In this document: piece after piece, positions 6,112 to 15,218 of the stretch
How the letters are laid out: each line of letters opens with the position of its first letter
How positions within the stretch are numbered: position 1 is the first letter of the stretch
Origin: Candidatus Companilactobacillus pullicola
GTDB lineage: Bacteria; Bacillota; Bacilli; Lactobacillales; Lactobacillaceae
Assembly: GCA_019116025.1 (NCBI GenBank)
Contig: DXCM01000080.1
Coordinates: forward strand, 1 to 38,532
DNA length: 38,532 nt
Direction of reading: 5' to 3'
Made by a program: the position numbers and the translations under genes
Notes under the pieces: generated by a model
Told to the model about the DNA's origin: nothing
Seen by the model: the letters and a program-made list of their open reading frames with translations, nothing else
Database searches by the model: none

Positions 6112-7809
6112 CTATTTAACAATCGTCACATCCGCCGTTGGAACAAACTCATTTGTTGCCACACGATAATAAGTCTTTCCATTTAGGTAAGCTAATCGAT
6201 CCACTTGCCAGCTAGTTTGTGATGATAGATTTCTTTGTGGTACTGGCTGTCCTTGAGCATTTACCAAATCATTATCTAAATTACCCGTTTGGACAATTAA
6301 AGACTGTGTCTGATAGACGTAAACATCATCTTCTCTGACCCACTGATTGATGCCAACACGATAATAGATTGGACCATCTTTCATCTGTTTATCACTTAAC
6401 CAGTTAGTTTGAGTTGTCAATTTGTTACTTGTTTTATGACCGTTATCATCATATATTGTGGCTTTCTTATTCGGTAACGTAGCTAATAGATGGTTCACAG
6501 AGCTGATCTGCCCTTTTGAATCAATCTTCTTATAAGTTACCCTCTCTGGTGAAGAAACGATGTAACGTCCCTTTGTAGCCTGCAATTTAGTCGTATCGAT
6601 CGTGAAGGTAATAAATTTTTTATTAACCTTATAGCCATCTTTTTGCGGAATTTTAATTGTTAAAGTTGCCGTCCCATTTTTAAGACTTCCTAGAACGTTC
6701 TTATTCACAATTCGTTGGTTAACGTTATTAGGTACATTAACATCAAAGACGGCTAGGTTCTTAGCACTTTTGGCGACCCCAACATAATTACTTTTAATTA
6801 GCTGTTTACTAGTAATTACGCGTTCATTGCCCTTTCTATCAGTAATCATCCACTTTTGAAAATTGTCATTTCCAGTTAAATCCTGTCCTAAATCTGAGTG
6901 TCTCAGTGAAAAATTAGGTGGCAGATCTAATCGTTTTATATTAGTACCTGACAGTAATCCTGTTGATTTAACTTGTTTGTTGTCCCAATTACTAAAATCT
7001 AATACTTTTATCTTTTGAGCACCACTGAACATATGCTTCATTTTTTCAACATTACTAATATTCCAATTGGAAACATCTAAGTTTTTTAGCTTGTCGACTT
7101 TTGCAAACATTGAAGACATATTCTTAACGTTACTGACATTCCAGGCCGAAACGTTCAAATCTTCCAATTCCGAATCCACATTACTGGAACTAAACATACT
7201 TTGCATATCTAAAACATTACCCGTATTCCAATTGGAAACATCGATCACTGCTAATCCAGTGTTATGGAACATATAACTCATATCTATGACTCCTGAAACA
7301 TCCCAAGTTGAAACGTCGACTGACTTCAGACTACTCAAACCATCAAACATATGGCTCATATCTTTCACATTAGTAGTATTCAGTCTATCAGCATTCTTGA
7401 TTTCAACTAATCCCGAGGTTCCGTCCAAATTATTTCCTAAACCTGTAAAGAGCCACGATGAATCTTCTGGCAAATAGACATTTCCTTCAAAAATGATTCG
7501 TTTAACATTTTGTTTTTCATTATCAAATTTAACTTTAGAATATTTGTTTTCATCGACTGTCAACATTTTCCCCAAAGAACCACTAGCTAACGTTCCCGAT
7601 TTAATATGTAAAATATCATCATTCGAAATATACCACTGACATGTTCCATCGGTGCCAGCATATTTGATATCACTTAAAGAAACATTTTCATCATTCAGAG
7701 TAGCTGGATCAGTTTGTGCTTGAACTATCGTATTGTTACCGAGCAAGCCCAAGGCCATAAGTACCCCTAATGAATTAATTAGAATATTTAACTTATATCC
7801 CCTTTTCAA
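6112..7809 (-). CDS. BspA-like (DUF285) surface protein with SLAP domains
   Basis: This 565-residue secreted protein has a signal peptide (1-31, cleavage near VQAQ). Tandem DUF285 leucine-rich-type repeats at about 145-300 show the recurring MSxMFxxxxxLxxLDVSxWNxSNV pattern. Two C-terminal SLAP-like modules (about 425-500 and 500-565) contain GPIYYRVGINQWV and GKTYYRVATNEFV. SLAP domains bind wall polymers non-covalently, and no LPxTG motif is present. BspA-type repeats often mediate adhesion. The start codon is probably TTG at 7807-7809, with AGGGGG nine bases upstream; no ATG serves this frame. It stands alone between repeats and a terminator, so it appears monocistronic. Confidence 0.85.
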   Translation of the reverse strand: MKRGYKLNILINSLGVLMALGLLGNNTIVQAQTDPATLNDENVSLSDIKYAGTDGTCQWYISNDDILHIKSGTLASGSLGKMLTVDENKYSKVKFDNEKQNVKRIIFEGNVYLPEDSSWLFTGLGNNLDGTSGLVEIKNADRLNTTNVKDMSHMFDGLSSLKSVDVSTWDVSGVIDMSYMFHNTGLAVIDVSNWNTGNVLDMQSMFSSSNVDSELEDLNVSAWNVSNVKNMSSMFAKVDKLKNLDVSNWNISNVEKMKHMFSGAQKIKVLDFSNWDNKQVKSTGLLSGTNIKRLDLPPNFSLRHSDLGQDLTGNDNFQKWMITDRKGNERVITSKQLIKSNYVGVAKSAKNLAVFDVNVPNNVNQRIVNKNVLGSLKNGTATLTIKIPQKDGYKVNKKFITFTIDTTKLQATKGRYIVSSPERVTYKKIDSKGQISSVNHLLATLPNKKATIYDDNGHKTSNKLTTQTNWLSDKQMKDGPIYYRVGINQWVREDDVYVYQTQSLIVQTGNLDNDLVNAQGQPVPQRNLSSQTSWQVDRLAYLNGKTYYRVATNEFVPTADVTIVK

Positions 7810-7886
7810 TCATTCCAGCCCCCTATTAATTAAATAATGCAATTATATCACTATATAAATGCATTGTTAGTGAGCTTTTGAAGGTA

Positions 7887-7914
7887 CAAAAAAAGGAAGC
7901 CCATCTGGACTCCC
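7887..7914 (-). terminator. Intrinsic terminator after the small membrane protein gene
   Basis: On the minus strand GGGAGTCC-AGAT-GGGCTTCC (one bulged base) is followed by seven U residues. It lies 22 bases after the stop at 7937. Confidence 0.75.
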
Positions 7915-7936
7915 TAAAATAATTTGTACTATTTGA

Positions 7937-8122
7937 CTAAATAGTAAACTTGAAAGTATGCTTCTTAGAAATTCTGTCTTCTGAGTATACTGCTAAAGCA
8001 ATCAATGCTAAACCAGCAACTGGAATGGAGTATCGGCTTTGTAAAACGAATAAAATCATTAATAACATGGCCACTACCGCCATTAGTACTACTTTCATGA
8101 ATTTTACGTTTCTTGTTGTCAT
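7937..8122 (-). CDS. Small membrane protein, unknown
   Basis: A 61-residue protein begins MTTRNVKFMK and has two hydrophobic segments (about 9-28 and 31-47) separated by QSRYS, with a charged tail EDRISKKH. The ATG at 8120-8122 is spaced correctly from AGGGGTGG; a GTG at 8131 falls inside that ribosome site and is less likely. It has its own terminator. I do not recognise the family. The topology (two helices, basic ends) suggests a membrane-embedded microprotein. Confidence 0.65.
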   Translation of the reverse strand: MTTRNVKFMKVVLMAVVAMLLMILFVLQSRYSIPVAGLALIALAVYSEDRISKKHTFKFTI

Positions 8123-8493
8123 AATATCCACCCCTTAAGTGTTCTTTCTCTTTTTTTCCATAGATGAGAATAACACGTCAAAAAGTGATTTACAACCCAT
8201 TAGATCAGTACTTCCAGCCGTTTTTTAAATTGCAAATTTCTTTCTAATAAACCATATTATTATCTTAGAAGAAATTAAGGATAAAACTCTACTCTGAGTG
8301 GGATTTCAGAAAACTCTCAAAGTTTTCTAAGTTATTTTCCTTTGAAAATTAAAAATAAACTTATTCAATTATTTTTAATTTTATTTGTTCCGTAATCACT
8401 GTCGTAGCGGTCTTTGCGGACACTTGTTAAGTATGTGTGAACACACGTTTATCACTAATAACTTATATCAATTCTAATTTTATTCATACGGAC
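8123..8493. other. Intergenic region with AT-rich palindromes
   Basis: No convincing gene is present. A perfect 14-bp AT-only stem (AAAATTAAAAATAA, 8345-8358, with TTATTTTTAATTTT, 8369-8382) and smaller palindromes (AGAAAACT/AGTTTTCT near 8310; GTGTGAACACAC near 8437) occur. The promoter of the small membrane gene should lie at its left end. Confidence 0.4.
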
Positions 8494-8542
8494 CAAAAAA
8501 ATAGCACCTAATAATCCAGAATAGGATTACTAGATGCTATTT
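8494..8542 (-). terminator. Terminator of xpkA
   Basis: A 19-base stem (AAATAGCATCTAGTAATCC with GGATTATTAGGTGCTATTT, two G-U pairs) is followed by a U-rich tract on the minus strand, starting 20 bases past the xpkA stop. Confidence 0.85.
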
Positions 8543-8561
8543 ATTAGTTATCTGAATTTTT

Positions 8562-10913
8562 TTATTCCCAAGTCCAGTTCTTTACTTCTGGTAAATCGTC
8601 ACCATATTCACGAATGTACTTGTTGTGTTTGTCAACGATACCTTCCATTTCATCTGCAAAGCTAGATGCACCGTCGCCTTGAACAGCAACAGCAGCTTCT
8701 TCAGCTAAGTGGAATCTATCCATTTGGTTAACAACACGCATGTCGAATGGAGTTGTAATATCTCCTTCTTCACGGTAACCATGAACGTATAGATTATGAT
8801 TGTCACGTTCGAAGAAGATGTCTTTAATGATATCTTCGAAACCATGGAATGCGAACAATACTGGTCTGTCAACAGTGAAGATTTCATTGAATTGTTCATC
8901 AGTTAAACCACGAGGGTCTACTCTTGGTGATCTCAACTTCAATAGATCAACAACGTTAACGAATCTGATCTTAATTTCTGGTTTTTGTTTTCTTAGAATA
9001 CTAATAGCAGCTAAGGCTTCAAGGTTTGGTTCTGTACCAGCAGCAGCGATAACGATATCAGGATCACCGTTGTCATTTGATGCCCAGTCAATAACCTTAA
9101 GTCCTTTATCAGCTAATTCTTCACCTTCCTCAATTGTGTAGAATTGAGGTCTAAGTTGTTTAGAAGTTACCAACAAGTTGATCTTTTCTTGATCATCCAA
9201 AATCTTAGGCATAACAGCAAGCAATGAGTTTGTGTCAGCTGGGAAGTATTCACGGATGTATTCTGGTTTCTTTTCAGCCAAGTGAGTAATGATACCTGGG
9301 TCTTGGTGAGTGTAACCATTATGATCTTGTTGGAAAGCAGTTGATGTAGCAATAACGTTTAGTGAAGGATACTTATTTCTCCAACTCAATTCGTTAGCTT
9401 TTCTCAACCACTTGAAGTGTTGTGTAAGCATTGAGTCGACAACTCTCAAGAAGGCTTCGTAACTTGCGAAGATACCGTGACGACCTGTCAACGTATAACC
9501 TTCGTTAAATCCTTCAGCTTGATGTTCTGAAAGTTGTGAATCGATGATACGGCCAACTGGTGCTTCATATTGATCGCATGGTTCATCAACGGGTTCCATC
9601 CATTGACGAGGACTAGCTTCAAATGCGCCATATAGACGGTTAGACATTGTTTCATCAGGTCCAAATAGTCTGAAGTTATCAGGGTTATTCTTGATAACAC
9701 CGTTCATATATTTACCTAATTCAATCATATCTTGAGCTTCTGTAGCACCACGTTTGTCAAACTTCAAAGCATAGTTCTTGTAGTCTGGCAAATCAAGAGG
9801 TTTAGGATCAACCCCACCGTTAACGATTGGGTTCATAGCCATTCTGCTTTGACCCTTAGGTGTAATAGCAGCGATTTCTGGCTTCAAAGTACCATTTTCA
9901 TCAAATAGTTCATCAGGTTTGTATGATTCCAACCATTCAACCAACTTGTCTGCATGTTGCATATCATTTTGGTCAACAGGAATTGGAATTTGGTGAGCTC
10001 TGAATGAACCCTCGATAGGTGCATTATCCCATGTCTTTGGACCAGTCCAGCCCTTAGGTGCACGGAAGATAATTACAGGCCACTTAGGCATCTTAGCTTC
10101 TGAAGCTGGATGTTTTCTAGCTTCTTCTTGAATACTCTTAATCTTTTCGATAGCAGCATCAACAGTCTTAGCCATTTCTGGATGCATCTTTTCAGGATCT
10201 GTTCCTTCAACGAACATTGGATCCCAACCCATACCTTCAAAGTACTTAGTTAGATCTTCATCACTCTTACGTGACAAGATTGTTGGGTTAGAAATCTTGA
10301 AACCATTTAGATTCAAGATTGGCAATACAGCACCATCATTAACTGGGTTAATGAAGACATTTGAGAACCATGAAGCAGCCAATGGGCCAGTTTCAGATTC
10401 ACCATCACCAATAACTACAGCAGCGATTTCGTCAGGGTTATCAAGAATTGCACCAACACCGTGTGATAGAGAATAACCTAATTCTCCACCTTCATGCATT
10501 GATCCTGGTGTCTCAGGGGCAGCATGAGATGCAACACCACCTGGGAATGAGAATTGCTTGAAGAGCTTTTGCATACCCTTAGTATCTTCTGTGATTTCAG
10601 GATAAATTTCTGTATAGCTTCCATCTAGATATGAGTTAGAAACCATAACTTGCCCACCATGACCTGGGCCTTCAATATAAAACATTTTTAGTCCGTACTT
10701 GTTTATTGCACGGTTCAAATGGGCATAAATAAAGTTTTGTCCAGCAATAGTTCCCCAGTGTCCAATTGGGTGAACCTTAACATCACTAGCTTTTAATTCA
10801 CGTCTTAATAAAGGATTATCTTTTAAATATAATTGTCCAACAGAAACATAGTTGGCTGCACGCCAATATTTATCAAGTAAACTTAAATATTCTTTTGATG
10901 AGTAATCAGTCAT
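8562..10913 (-). CDS. xpkA: Phosphoketolase
   Basis: This thiamine-diphosphate enzyme cleaves xylulose-5-phosphate (and in many homologues fructose-6-phosphate) with phosphate to acetyl phosphate and glyceraldehyde-3-phosphate or erythrose-4-phosphate. It is the key step of heterolactic pentose use. The product is 783 residues, the usual size for the family. HPIGHWG (48-54), GPGHGG (82-87) and the cofactor motif GDGESETG (169-176) are intact. An upstream extension of the frame exists, but AAGGAGTG ten bases before the ATG at 10911-10913 fixes the start. A near-consensus promoter and a palindromic operator lie directly upstream, and the GntR gene precedes it, so it is probably repressed or activated by that protein. 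Confidence 0.96.
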   Translation of the reverse strand: MTDYSSKEYLSLLDKYWRAANYVSVGQLYLKDNPLLRRELKASDVKVHPIGHWGTIAGQNFIYAHLNRAINKYGLKMFYIEGPGHGGQVMVSNSYLDGSYTEIYPEITEDTKGMQKLFKQFSFPGGVASHAAPETPGSMHEGGELGYSLSHGVGAILDNPDEIAAVVIGDGESETGPLAASWFSNVFINPVNDGAVLPILNLNGFKISNPTILSRKSDEDLTKYFEGMGWDPMFVEGTDPEKMHPEMAKTVDAAIEKIKSIQEEARKHPASEAKMPKWPVIIFRAPKGWTGPKTWDNAPIEGSFRAHQIPIPVDQNDMQHADKLVEWLESYKPDELFDENGTLKPEIAAITPKGQSRMAMNPIVNGGVDPKPLDLPDYKNYALKFDKRGATEAQDMIELGKYMNGVIKNNPDNFRLFGPDETMSNRLYGAFEASPRQWMEPVDEPCDQYEAPVGRIIDSQLSEHQAEGFNEGYTLTGRHGIFASYEAFLRVVDSMLTQHFKWLRKANELSWRNKYPSLNVIATSTAFQQDHNGYTHQDPGIITHLAEKKPEYIREYFPADTNSLLAVMPKILDDQEKINLLVTSKQLRPQFYTIEEGEELADKGLKVIDWASNDNGDPDIVIAAAGTEPNLEALAAISILRKQKPEIKIRFVNVVDLLKLRSPRVDPRGLTDEQFNEIFTVDRPVLFAFHGFEDIIKDIFFERDNHNLYVHGYREEGDITTPFDMRVVNQMDRFHLAEEAAVAVQGDGASSFADEMEGIVDKHNKYIREYGDDLPEVKNWTWE

Positions 10914-10946
10914 TACCAGCACACTCCTTAAGTTTTTACAATTATT

Positions 10947-10975
10947 ATTGTAACCAGTTTCTGGATAGAAGTCAA
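10947..10975 (-). promoter_or_regulatory. xpkA promoter
   Basis: TTGACT (10970-10975), a 17-base spacer and TACAAT (10947-10952) form a strong sigma-A promoter 34 bases upstream of the start codon. It gives xpkA its own transcript, separate from the gntR gene. Confidence 0.85.
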
Positions 10976-10983
10976 CCACTTTT

Positions 10984-11005
10984 ATAATTGGTTCGACCCA
11001 ATTAT
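10984..11005. promoter_or_regulatory. GntR operator upstream of xpkA
   Basis: A perfect palindrome ATAATTGG-N6-CCAATTAT lies eight bases upstream of the xpkA -35. The same element recurs at 11760-11781 before the gntR gene, and the centre TCG is shared. The position suggests control of xpkA by the adjacent regulator. Confidence 0.75.
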
Positions 11006-11014
11006 TGAAAATGC

Positions 11015-11743
11015 TTACTTATTGTCTAGATCAACGAATGAATCATACTTAAAATACTTGTAATGTAGCTTCATGGTCGAGAATTCAAACGGTGTCCCAT
11101 CGTCCAAAAAGAAAATACCTTCCATGATACCTACAGGTTCATTGGCAGATAGATTTAATAATTTTTTACCTTCGTCATCAGATGGCTCGGCTGAAATCGT
11201 TAGATAAGTTTTATTGACTTCTTTTCCTAACTCAGATTCTACATAATTAAAGATAGATTCGGAAGCAATTTGTTCAGACAACTCTGGAGCTAATTTAATT
11301 GGAATGTAGCCCGTCTCTACCATAAAAGGCACATCGTCCAATAAACGTAGTCTTTTAAACGAGTATACAAATTCGCTAGGCTTCAAAAAGAGATTTCCTT
11401 GCAAATCTTTATCTGGATGAACCACATCAAATTTCAATACTTTGATACCTGGTTTTTGTCCATTAGCCTTAAAACTATCTGTGATGCCCAAATTCTTTCC
11501 ACTATAGTTAAAATATGAATCCTGTTTCAAATATAAGGGATTGACGAAAGTTCCTGAACCACGCTTCTTAAAAATAACGCCTTGATCAGACATTAAGCCT
11601 AAAGCCCTTTTGATTGAGCTACGACTTACGTTATAACTTTCTGCCAAAGATCTTTCATCTGGTAATCTCATATCTGAAAATTCACCGTCGTCGATTGCCT
11701 TCTTTAAAGATGTAATGATTTTTTGATAAACTAAATCAGCCAT
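11015..11743 (-). CDS. GntR/HutC-family regulator of xpkA
   Basis: This 242-residue protein has an N-terminal winged helix ([42 protein letters not shown], about 26-67). The C-terminal UTRA effector domain includes [21 protein letters not shown] and ends near [16 protein letters not shown]. The ATG has GAGGAAG upstream. It lies just upstream of xpkA on the same strand, and identical operators sit before both genes. This points to an autoregulated local regulator responding to a sugar phosphate. The effector and sign of control are not visible from sequence. Confidence 0.9.
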   Translation of the reverse strand: MADLVYQKIITSLKKAIDDGEFSDMRLPDERSLAESYNVSRSSIKRALGLMSDQGVIFKKRGSGTFVNPLYLKQDSYFNYSGKNLGITDSFKANGQKPGIKVLKFDVVHPDKDLQGNLFLKPSEFVYSFKRLRLLDDVPFMVETGYIPIKLAPELSEQIASESIFNYVESELGKEVNKTYLTISAEPSDDEGKKLLNLSANEPVGIMEGIFFLDDGTPFEFSTMKLHYKYFKYDSFVDLDNK

Positions 11744-11759
11744 TTTTCTTCCTCACTTT

Positions 11760-11781
11760 ATAATTGGGTCGCACCAATTCA
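11760..11781. promoter_or_regulatory. GntR operator upstream of its own gene
   Basis: ATAATTGG-N6-CCAATT (the last two positions deviate) lies between the gntR start codon and a TATAAT at 11808-11813. It matches the xpkA operator in both half-sites, so binding would block the regulator's own transcription. Confidence 0.7.
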
Positions 11782-11876
11782 AAATATGGTATCTATCTCT
11801 CGTTTTGATTATATCTTATAAAAATGATTAATTACATCCCAAAGCTCATCTTTTTATTTAATTTTGCTAAGGGGCC

Positions 11877-12040
11877 GGCCTCCGCAACAAGAAAATTTGG
11901 CTGGAACGCCATGGGCCGACTGGAAGCTAATAATTTTCCACTTCGTGAAAAATCATGGATCTTCAAGCTCGGCCTTTACCTAAGCAATAAATTGCTAAGG
12001 TAAATCTCATGGCTGAGCCAATTTTCTTGTTGCTCCGGCC
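11877..12040 (+). repeat. Family A extragenic palindrome, copy 5
   Basis: It has the longest outer stem of the family: GGCCTCCGCAACAAGAAAATT pairs with AATTTTCTTGTTGCTCCGGCC. Inside are TTTTCCACTTCGTGAAAA and a perfect hairpin TTTACCTAAGCAAT-AA-ATTGCTAAGGTAAA (about 11975-12004). It lies about 100 bases upstream of the gntR promoter region. The minus-strand frame 11963-12148 running out of it has no ribosome site and I do not call it. Positions 12041-12195 show nothing else. Confidence 0.87.
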
Positions 12041-12195
12041 TAAATAACACTTTGACTTTCTTGTTTGAGGAAATAAAAAATCAACAATATTATTCTCCTC
12101 AAGTACTCCTATATGATTGCGCGTCCCAAACTGATAATAAGTATCCATACCAACTAATAAATTTATTTCAAACTAAACAGTAGAAACACTCCTTA

Positions 12196-12365
12196 GTCTG
12201 GAACAAAAATTGGGAATGCGTTCAGCTATGAGATCATTGTTACCGGCTTTGCCGGTTACAATGAGGCCGACTTTGGAAATCCATTATTTTGCACGAAGTG
12301 TAAAATAATTAGTTTCAAATCGCGCCCATAGCGTTCCAACAGCATTCCCAATTTTTGCGGAGGAC
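12196..12365 (-). repeat. Family A extragenic palindrome, copy 6
   Basis: Nearly identical over about 170 bases to copy 2 at 509-678 (the same two hairpins and the same outer arms, with only a few substitutions). It lies between copy 5 (inverted orientation) and the terminator of the amidase gene. Confidence 0.87.
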
Positions 12366-12385
12366 GACATCCTTCACCAAAACAA

Positions 12386-12464
12386 AAAAGCAGCGACTAT
12401 CCAGATCACACACACACATACATACAAAACGTACTGTGATTTCTAAATAATCGCTACTTTTCCA
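12386..12464 (-). terminator. Long-hairpin terminator of the amidase gene
   Basis: On the minus strand AAGTAGCGATTAT pairs with ATAGTCGCTGCTT (G-U tolerant) and is followed by six U residues. The interior contains a second pairing (AGAAATCACA / TGTGATCT) around a CA-dinucleotide run at 12409-12419. Confidence 0.7.
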
Positions 12465-12473
12465 ATAAAAATA

Positions 12474-13463
12474 TTAATTCAATGATTTGAATTCTTGTTC
12501 CATTGTTACTGGGAATTCTTTAGGTTCTTTTTGATTCTTGATCATATCGTCAGTCATTTTAACAGTATAAACACTACGATTACCATAAGGTACAAAGTAC
12601 ATGGCACGGTTTGTCATGTCCAAAACAGTTTGATACTGTGTGTAACTTGATTCGCCGTTATTTTTGATATTAACGCCACGAGGGATTGTTACACTGTCTA
12701 ACATATGCAAAATTGTGTTAACAGCTTGATGACTGTCTTTAGGTGTTTCTGTATTTTGACGCATAAAAGCTGCTCTAACAAATCTGTCGACAGCCGTATA
12801 ACCACCAGGTAATCTGAAAGTACCATTTTGACCTAATGGGATAACTTCCTCTTCACCAAAGGACTTAGCTGAAAAGTTAGTAGTTTGTGCGCCTAAATAA
12901 TTAGCTAAATTGGTCTTGTGCCAATTGTAATCTGGTGTATTAGTCATAACTCCTACTTTATCTTCTTGAAGAGTTAATCCATTTCCTTCTGGTTCAAGGA
13001 TATAAGTTGCTCCTGTAGCATCACTGAAAATCCAGTGAAGTGGTTGATTTTGTTTCATTACGCCACGATCTGACTCGATCAAATGAACTTGTTTGAGATT
13101 TTCTTTCAAATCCTCAATTGATTTGTTATTACCCAAAGCCCAAAGGATAAATTCTTCAGCAACCAGATTCATTTCTCCTTCAACTGGTTCCTTATCATAT
13201 TTAGCAGCGTTGGCAAAATATAATTCAGCCGCTGATAAACCGTATTCGTTAAATCCATCCGCTACCATGTAATTAGCACCATATTTGGCACCTGTTCCCA
13301 TCACAGCGTATTTACTGGAATATTCTTTCTTATCATAAGAAGAAACCCATTGATAATTTTCTGGTAAAAATGTTGGACGACCATTCAATTCAAAAGCAAA
13401 ATCCATTGTTCTGGCTAAAAATTTTGAACCATCCAAAGCTTCGAGACTAAGACTAGTACACAT
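12474..13463 (-). CDS. Choloylglycine hydrolase-family amidase (BSH/penicillin V acylase type)
   Basis: This 329-residue Ntn hydrolase cleaves linear amide bonds. The nucleophile Cys2 follows the initiator Met directly (MCTSLSL). Family positions are conserved: Arg18 and Asp21 (ARTMDF), Asn175 (VMTNTPDYN) and Arg230 (DRFVRAAF). No signal peptide is present, so it is cytoplasmic. Bile salt hydrolases, penicillin V acylases and acyl-homoserine lactone acylases share these residues. The N-terminal region (ELNGRPTFLPENYQW) looks less like classic intestinal BSH, and I cannot choose the substrate. It diverges from the Dyp peroxidase gene across 152 bases. Confidence 0.88.
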   Translation of the reverse strand: MCTSLSLEALDGSKFLARTMDFAFELNGRPTFLPENYQWVSSYDKKEYSSKYAVMGTGAKYGANYMVADGFNEYGLSAAELYFANAAKYDKEPVEGEMNLVAEEFILWALGNNKSIEDLKENLKQVHLIESDRGVMKQNQPLHWIFSDATGATYILEPEGNGLTLQEDKVGVMTNTPDYNWHKTNLANYLGAQTTNFSAKSFGEEEVIPLGQNGTFRLPGGYTAVDRFVRAAFMRQNTETPKDSHQAVNTILHMLDSVTIPRGVNIKNNGESSYTQYQTVLDMTNRAMYFVPYGNRSVYTVKMTDDMIKNQKEPKEFPVTMEQEFKSLN

Positions 13464-13615
13464 ATATTGTTCTTCCTTTCAACGATCTTATTAAAATTAT
13501 TATTATCTTAATTTTTAACATTATCAAGAATTTTATTTTATGAATTTTAATAATAACTACTAAAGGAATATTATGATAAGCTATCTGTATAAACAAACAT
13601 TCTGGAGGTAGATTC

Positions 13616-14560
13616 ATGACTGTAGATATAAAAAAAGCCCAAGACGTGTATAAAGACGCCGGGGAAAGTGTTATTTTTACAACCTTGATGTTGAAGCGTG
13701 AAAACTTAGAGGACGACCGCGATGCCATCGCTGAATTTTCTGACATGTCCAATTCAATTATCAACAGTATGAGGATTCGTGACCCCGAAGCCCAAGCACA
13801 CATTGCTTGGGGATTTGGATCAGATGCTTGGGACTATCTTTTCCCAAATGCTCCAAAGCCAAAAGAACTAGAAAACTTTAAAGAAATCAAAGGACCAAAA
13901 TATACAGCTGTTTCCACACCTGGCGATCTATTCATTCATATTCGCTCCAAAAAGATGGCTGTCTGCTATGAACTAATGGACCAATTCATGGAAATCTTAC
14001 GTCCAATCACAACCGTTGAAGATGAAACTCATGGATTCAGATACATGGAAGGACGCTCTATCGTTGGCTTTATTGACGGAACTGAAAATCCTGCCGGAGT
14101 TGAATCAATGGATTACACTTTGATCGACGAAGAACAGGACCCTGAATTTGTTAATGGTTCATATGCTTTTGCTCAAAAATACATTCATAATATGGATGCT
14201 TGGAAAAAATTAAAAACTGAAGATCAAGAAAAAGCCATTGGCCGTCATAAGTTCTCCGATCGTGAATTGGATGATGACGAAAAATTACCTAACGCCCACA
14301 ACGTTGTTTCTAAAGATGAAGAAGGTGGCGTCGAACACAAAATTGTTAGAATGAACGTGCCTTTCTCTGACCCTGCAAAAGATGTGACAGGAACTTACTT
14401 TATTGGTTACTCCAAAGAATTTGCTATCACTAATCGTATGTTGACTAATATGTTCACTAAGAGTGACCGTTTATTAGATTTCAGTACACCAATTACCGGC
14501 AATCTGTTCTTCATCCCATCCAAAACTACTTTGGAAAAAATTGCTGACGGGGATTACTAG
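13616..14560 (+). CDS. Dyp-type haem peroxidase
   Basis: A 314-residue dye-decolorising peroxidase of the YfeX/DypB type. The family motif GFIDGTENP (151-159) supplies the distal Asp154. His228 in the segment LPNAHNVV is the expected proximal haem ligand (compare LPENSHV in YfeX), and Arg245 (HKIVRMN) is the expected catalytic arginine. The C-terminus (GNLFFIPSKTTLEKI) is standard. No Tat signal and no encapsulin-targeting tail are present, so it should be cytosolic. GGAGG lies seven bases before the ATG. Reactions would be peroxide-dependent oxidation, possibly with a role in haem handling. The gene is monocistronic with its own terminator. Confidence 0.93.
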   Translation: MTVDIKKAQDVYKDAGESVIFTTLMLKRENLEDDRDAIAEFSDMSNSIINSMRIRDPEAQAHIAWGFGSDAWDYLFPNAPKPKELENFKEIKGPKYTAVSTPGDLFIHIRSKKMAVCYELMDQFMEILRPITTVEDETHGFRYMEGRSIVGFIDGTENPAGVESMDYTLIDEEQDPEFVNGSYAFAQKYIHNMDAWKKLKTEDQEKAIGRHKFSDRELDDDEKLPNAHNVVSKDEEGGVEHKIVRMNVPFSDPAKDVTGTYFIGYSKEFAITNRMLTNMFTKSDRLLDFSTPITGNLFFIPSKTTLEKIADGDY

Positions 14561-14585
14561 TGTTCCCTGTGAAACATTCATGAAA

Positions 14586-14630
14586 CAAAAAAGGAATCAT
14601 TTCCATTATTTGGAGATGATTCCTTTTTTG
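14586..14630. terminator. Bidirectional terminator
   Basis: AAAAAAGGAATCATTTCC and GGAGATGATTCCTTTTTT form a long stem with A and U tracts on both sides. It serves the peroxidase gene and, in the other direction, the microprotein gene ending at 14639. Confidence 0.88.
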
Positions 14631-14638
14631 ACCTCATT

Positions 14639-14812
14639 TTAGTTTGCATACTTCCACAAACGTCTAACAAATAGCAATGATAGTAAAAACATCAGCGATA
14701 CCGAGAATATCAAGGATGCTCTGCCTAAAATAAACATCGGATCAACTGTCATTTCAATCATACTGAGAATAATTGAAACTAAGACTAATAGAGCCGTCTT
14801 TTTTAGGATCAT
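14639..14812 (-). CDS. Membrane microprotein 1 (57 residues)
   Basis: It starts ATG at 14810-14812 with GGGGAGG nine bases upstream and ends TAA just before a terminator. The sequence begins MILKKTALLVLVSIILSMIE and ends FVRRLWKYAN, giving two hydrophobic helices (about 5-20 and 33-49) with positive ends. It is of unknown function. It lies 63 bases after a second microprotein gene on the same strand, so the two probably form a small operon. Confidence 0.65.
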   Translation of the reverse strand: MILKKTALLVLVSIILSMIEMTVDPMFILGRASLIFSVSLMFLLSLLFVRRLWKYAN

Positions 14813-14875
14813 GGAAATTACCTCCCCTATTTGATACGACTAGATTATATCAGTCTCATGTCCACTTGGCATTAA

Positions 14876-15028
14876 TTATTTTGGGAAGATAAAGTGGATG
14901 CCAGCAAAAAATAAAATTAAGCCAACAGCTAGGAGTGCATAATAAACTACCTCTTTTTTTGCCTTGAAAGAAACCACCATAACGGCAATCCCGAGGACGA
15001 ATAATAAAATCGATATAATTATTTGCAT
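14876..15028 (-). CDS. Membrane microprotein 2 (50 residues)
   Basis: It starts ATG at 15026-15028 with AAGGAGTG about eight bases upstream and ends TAA at 14876-14878. The sequence begins MQIIISILLFVLGIAVMVVS and ends FFAGIHFIFPK, giving two membrane helices around the basic turn KAKKE. Its codon pattern looks coding; the longer overlapping frame 14856-15038 lacks a fitting start. It is of unknown function, upstream of microprotein 1. Confidence 0.65.
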   Translation of the reverse strand: MQIIISILLFVLGIAVMVVSFKAKKEVVYYALLAVGLILFFAGIHFIFPK

Positions 15029-15218
15029 ATATTAACACTCCTTATAATTGATATTTAGTATACTTAGGTTATGATATATTATGCTTTTCATGGAAATAAT
15101 TTTTAGAATATTTAACTTTTAAAAAATATTTCGGCAATTTTTACATAATTATCTTTTTTAACACTACTTTTATCTTTATACTAGATAGGGTACTTCTTTT
15201 TTGTAGGGGAAAACATAA

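Noticed and set aside
11963-12148. 61-codon minus-strand ORF
   Set aside because: Starts outside and ends inside a family A repeat, with no ribosome site or protein-like composition.
125-12365. CRISPR array or phage att sites formed by the dispersed repeats
   Set aside because: Copies are kilobases apart, about 165-170 bases long, in both orientations and lack spacers; no cas or integrase genes are present.
13616-14560. Encapsulin-cargo Dyp peroxidase
   Set aside because: The C-terminus ends TTLEKIADGDY without the usual targeting tail and no encapsulin shell gene is nearby.
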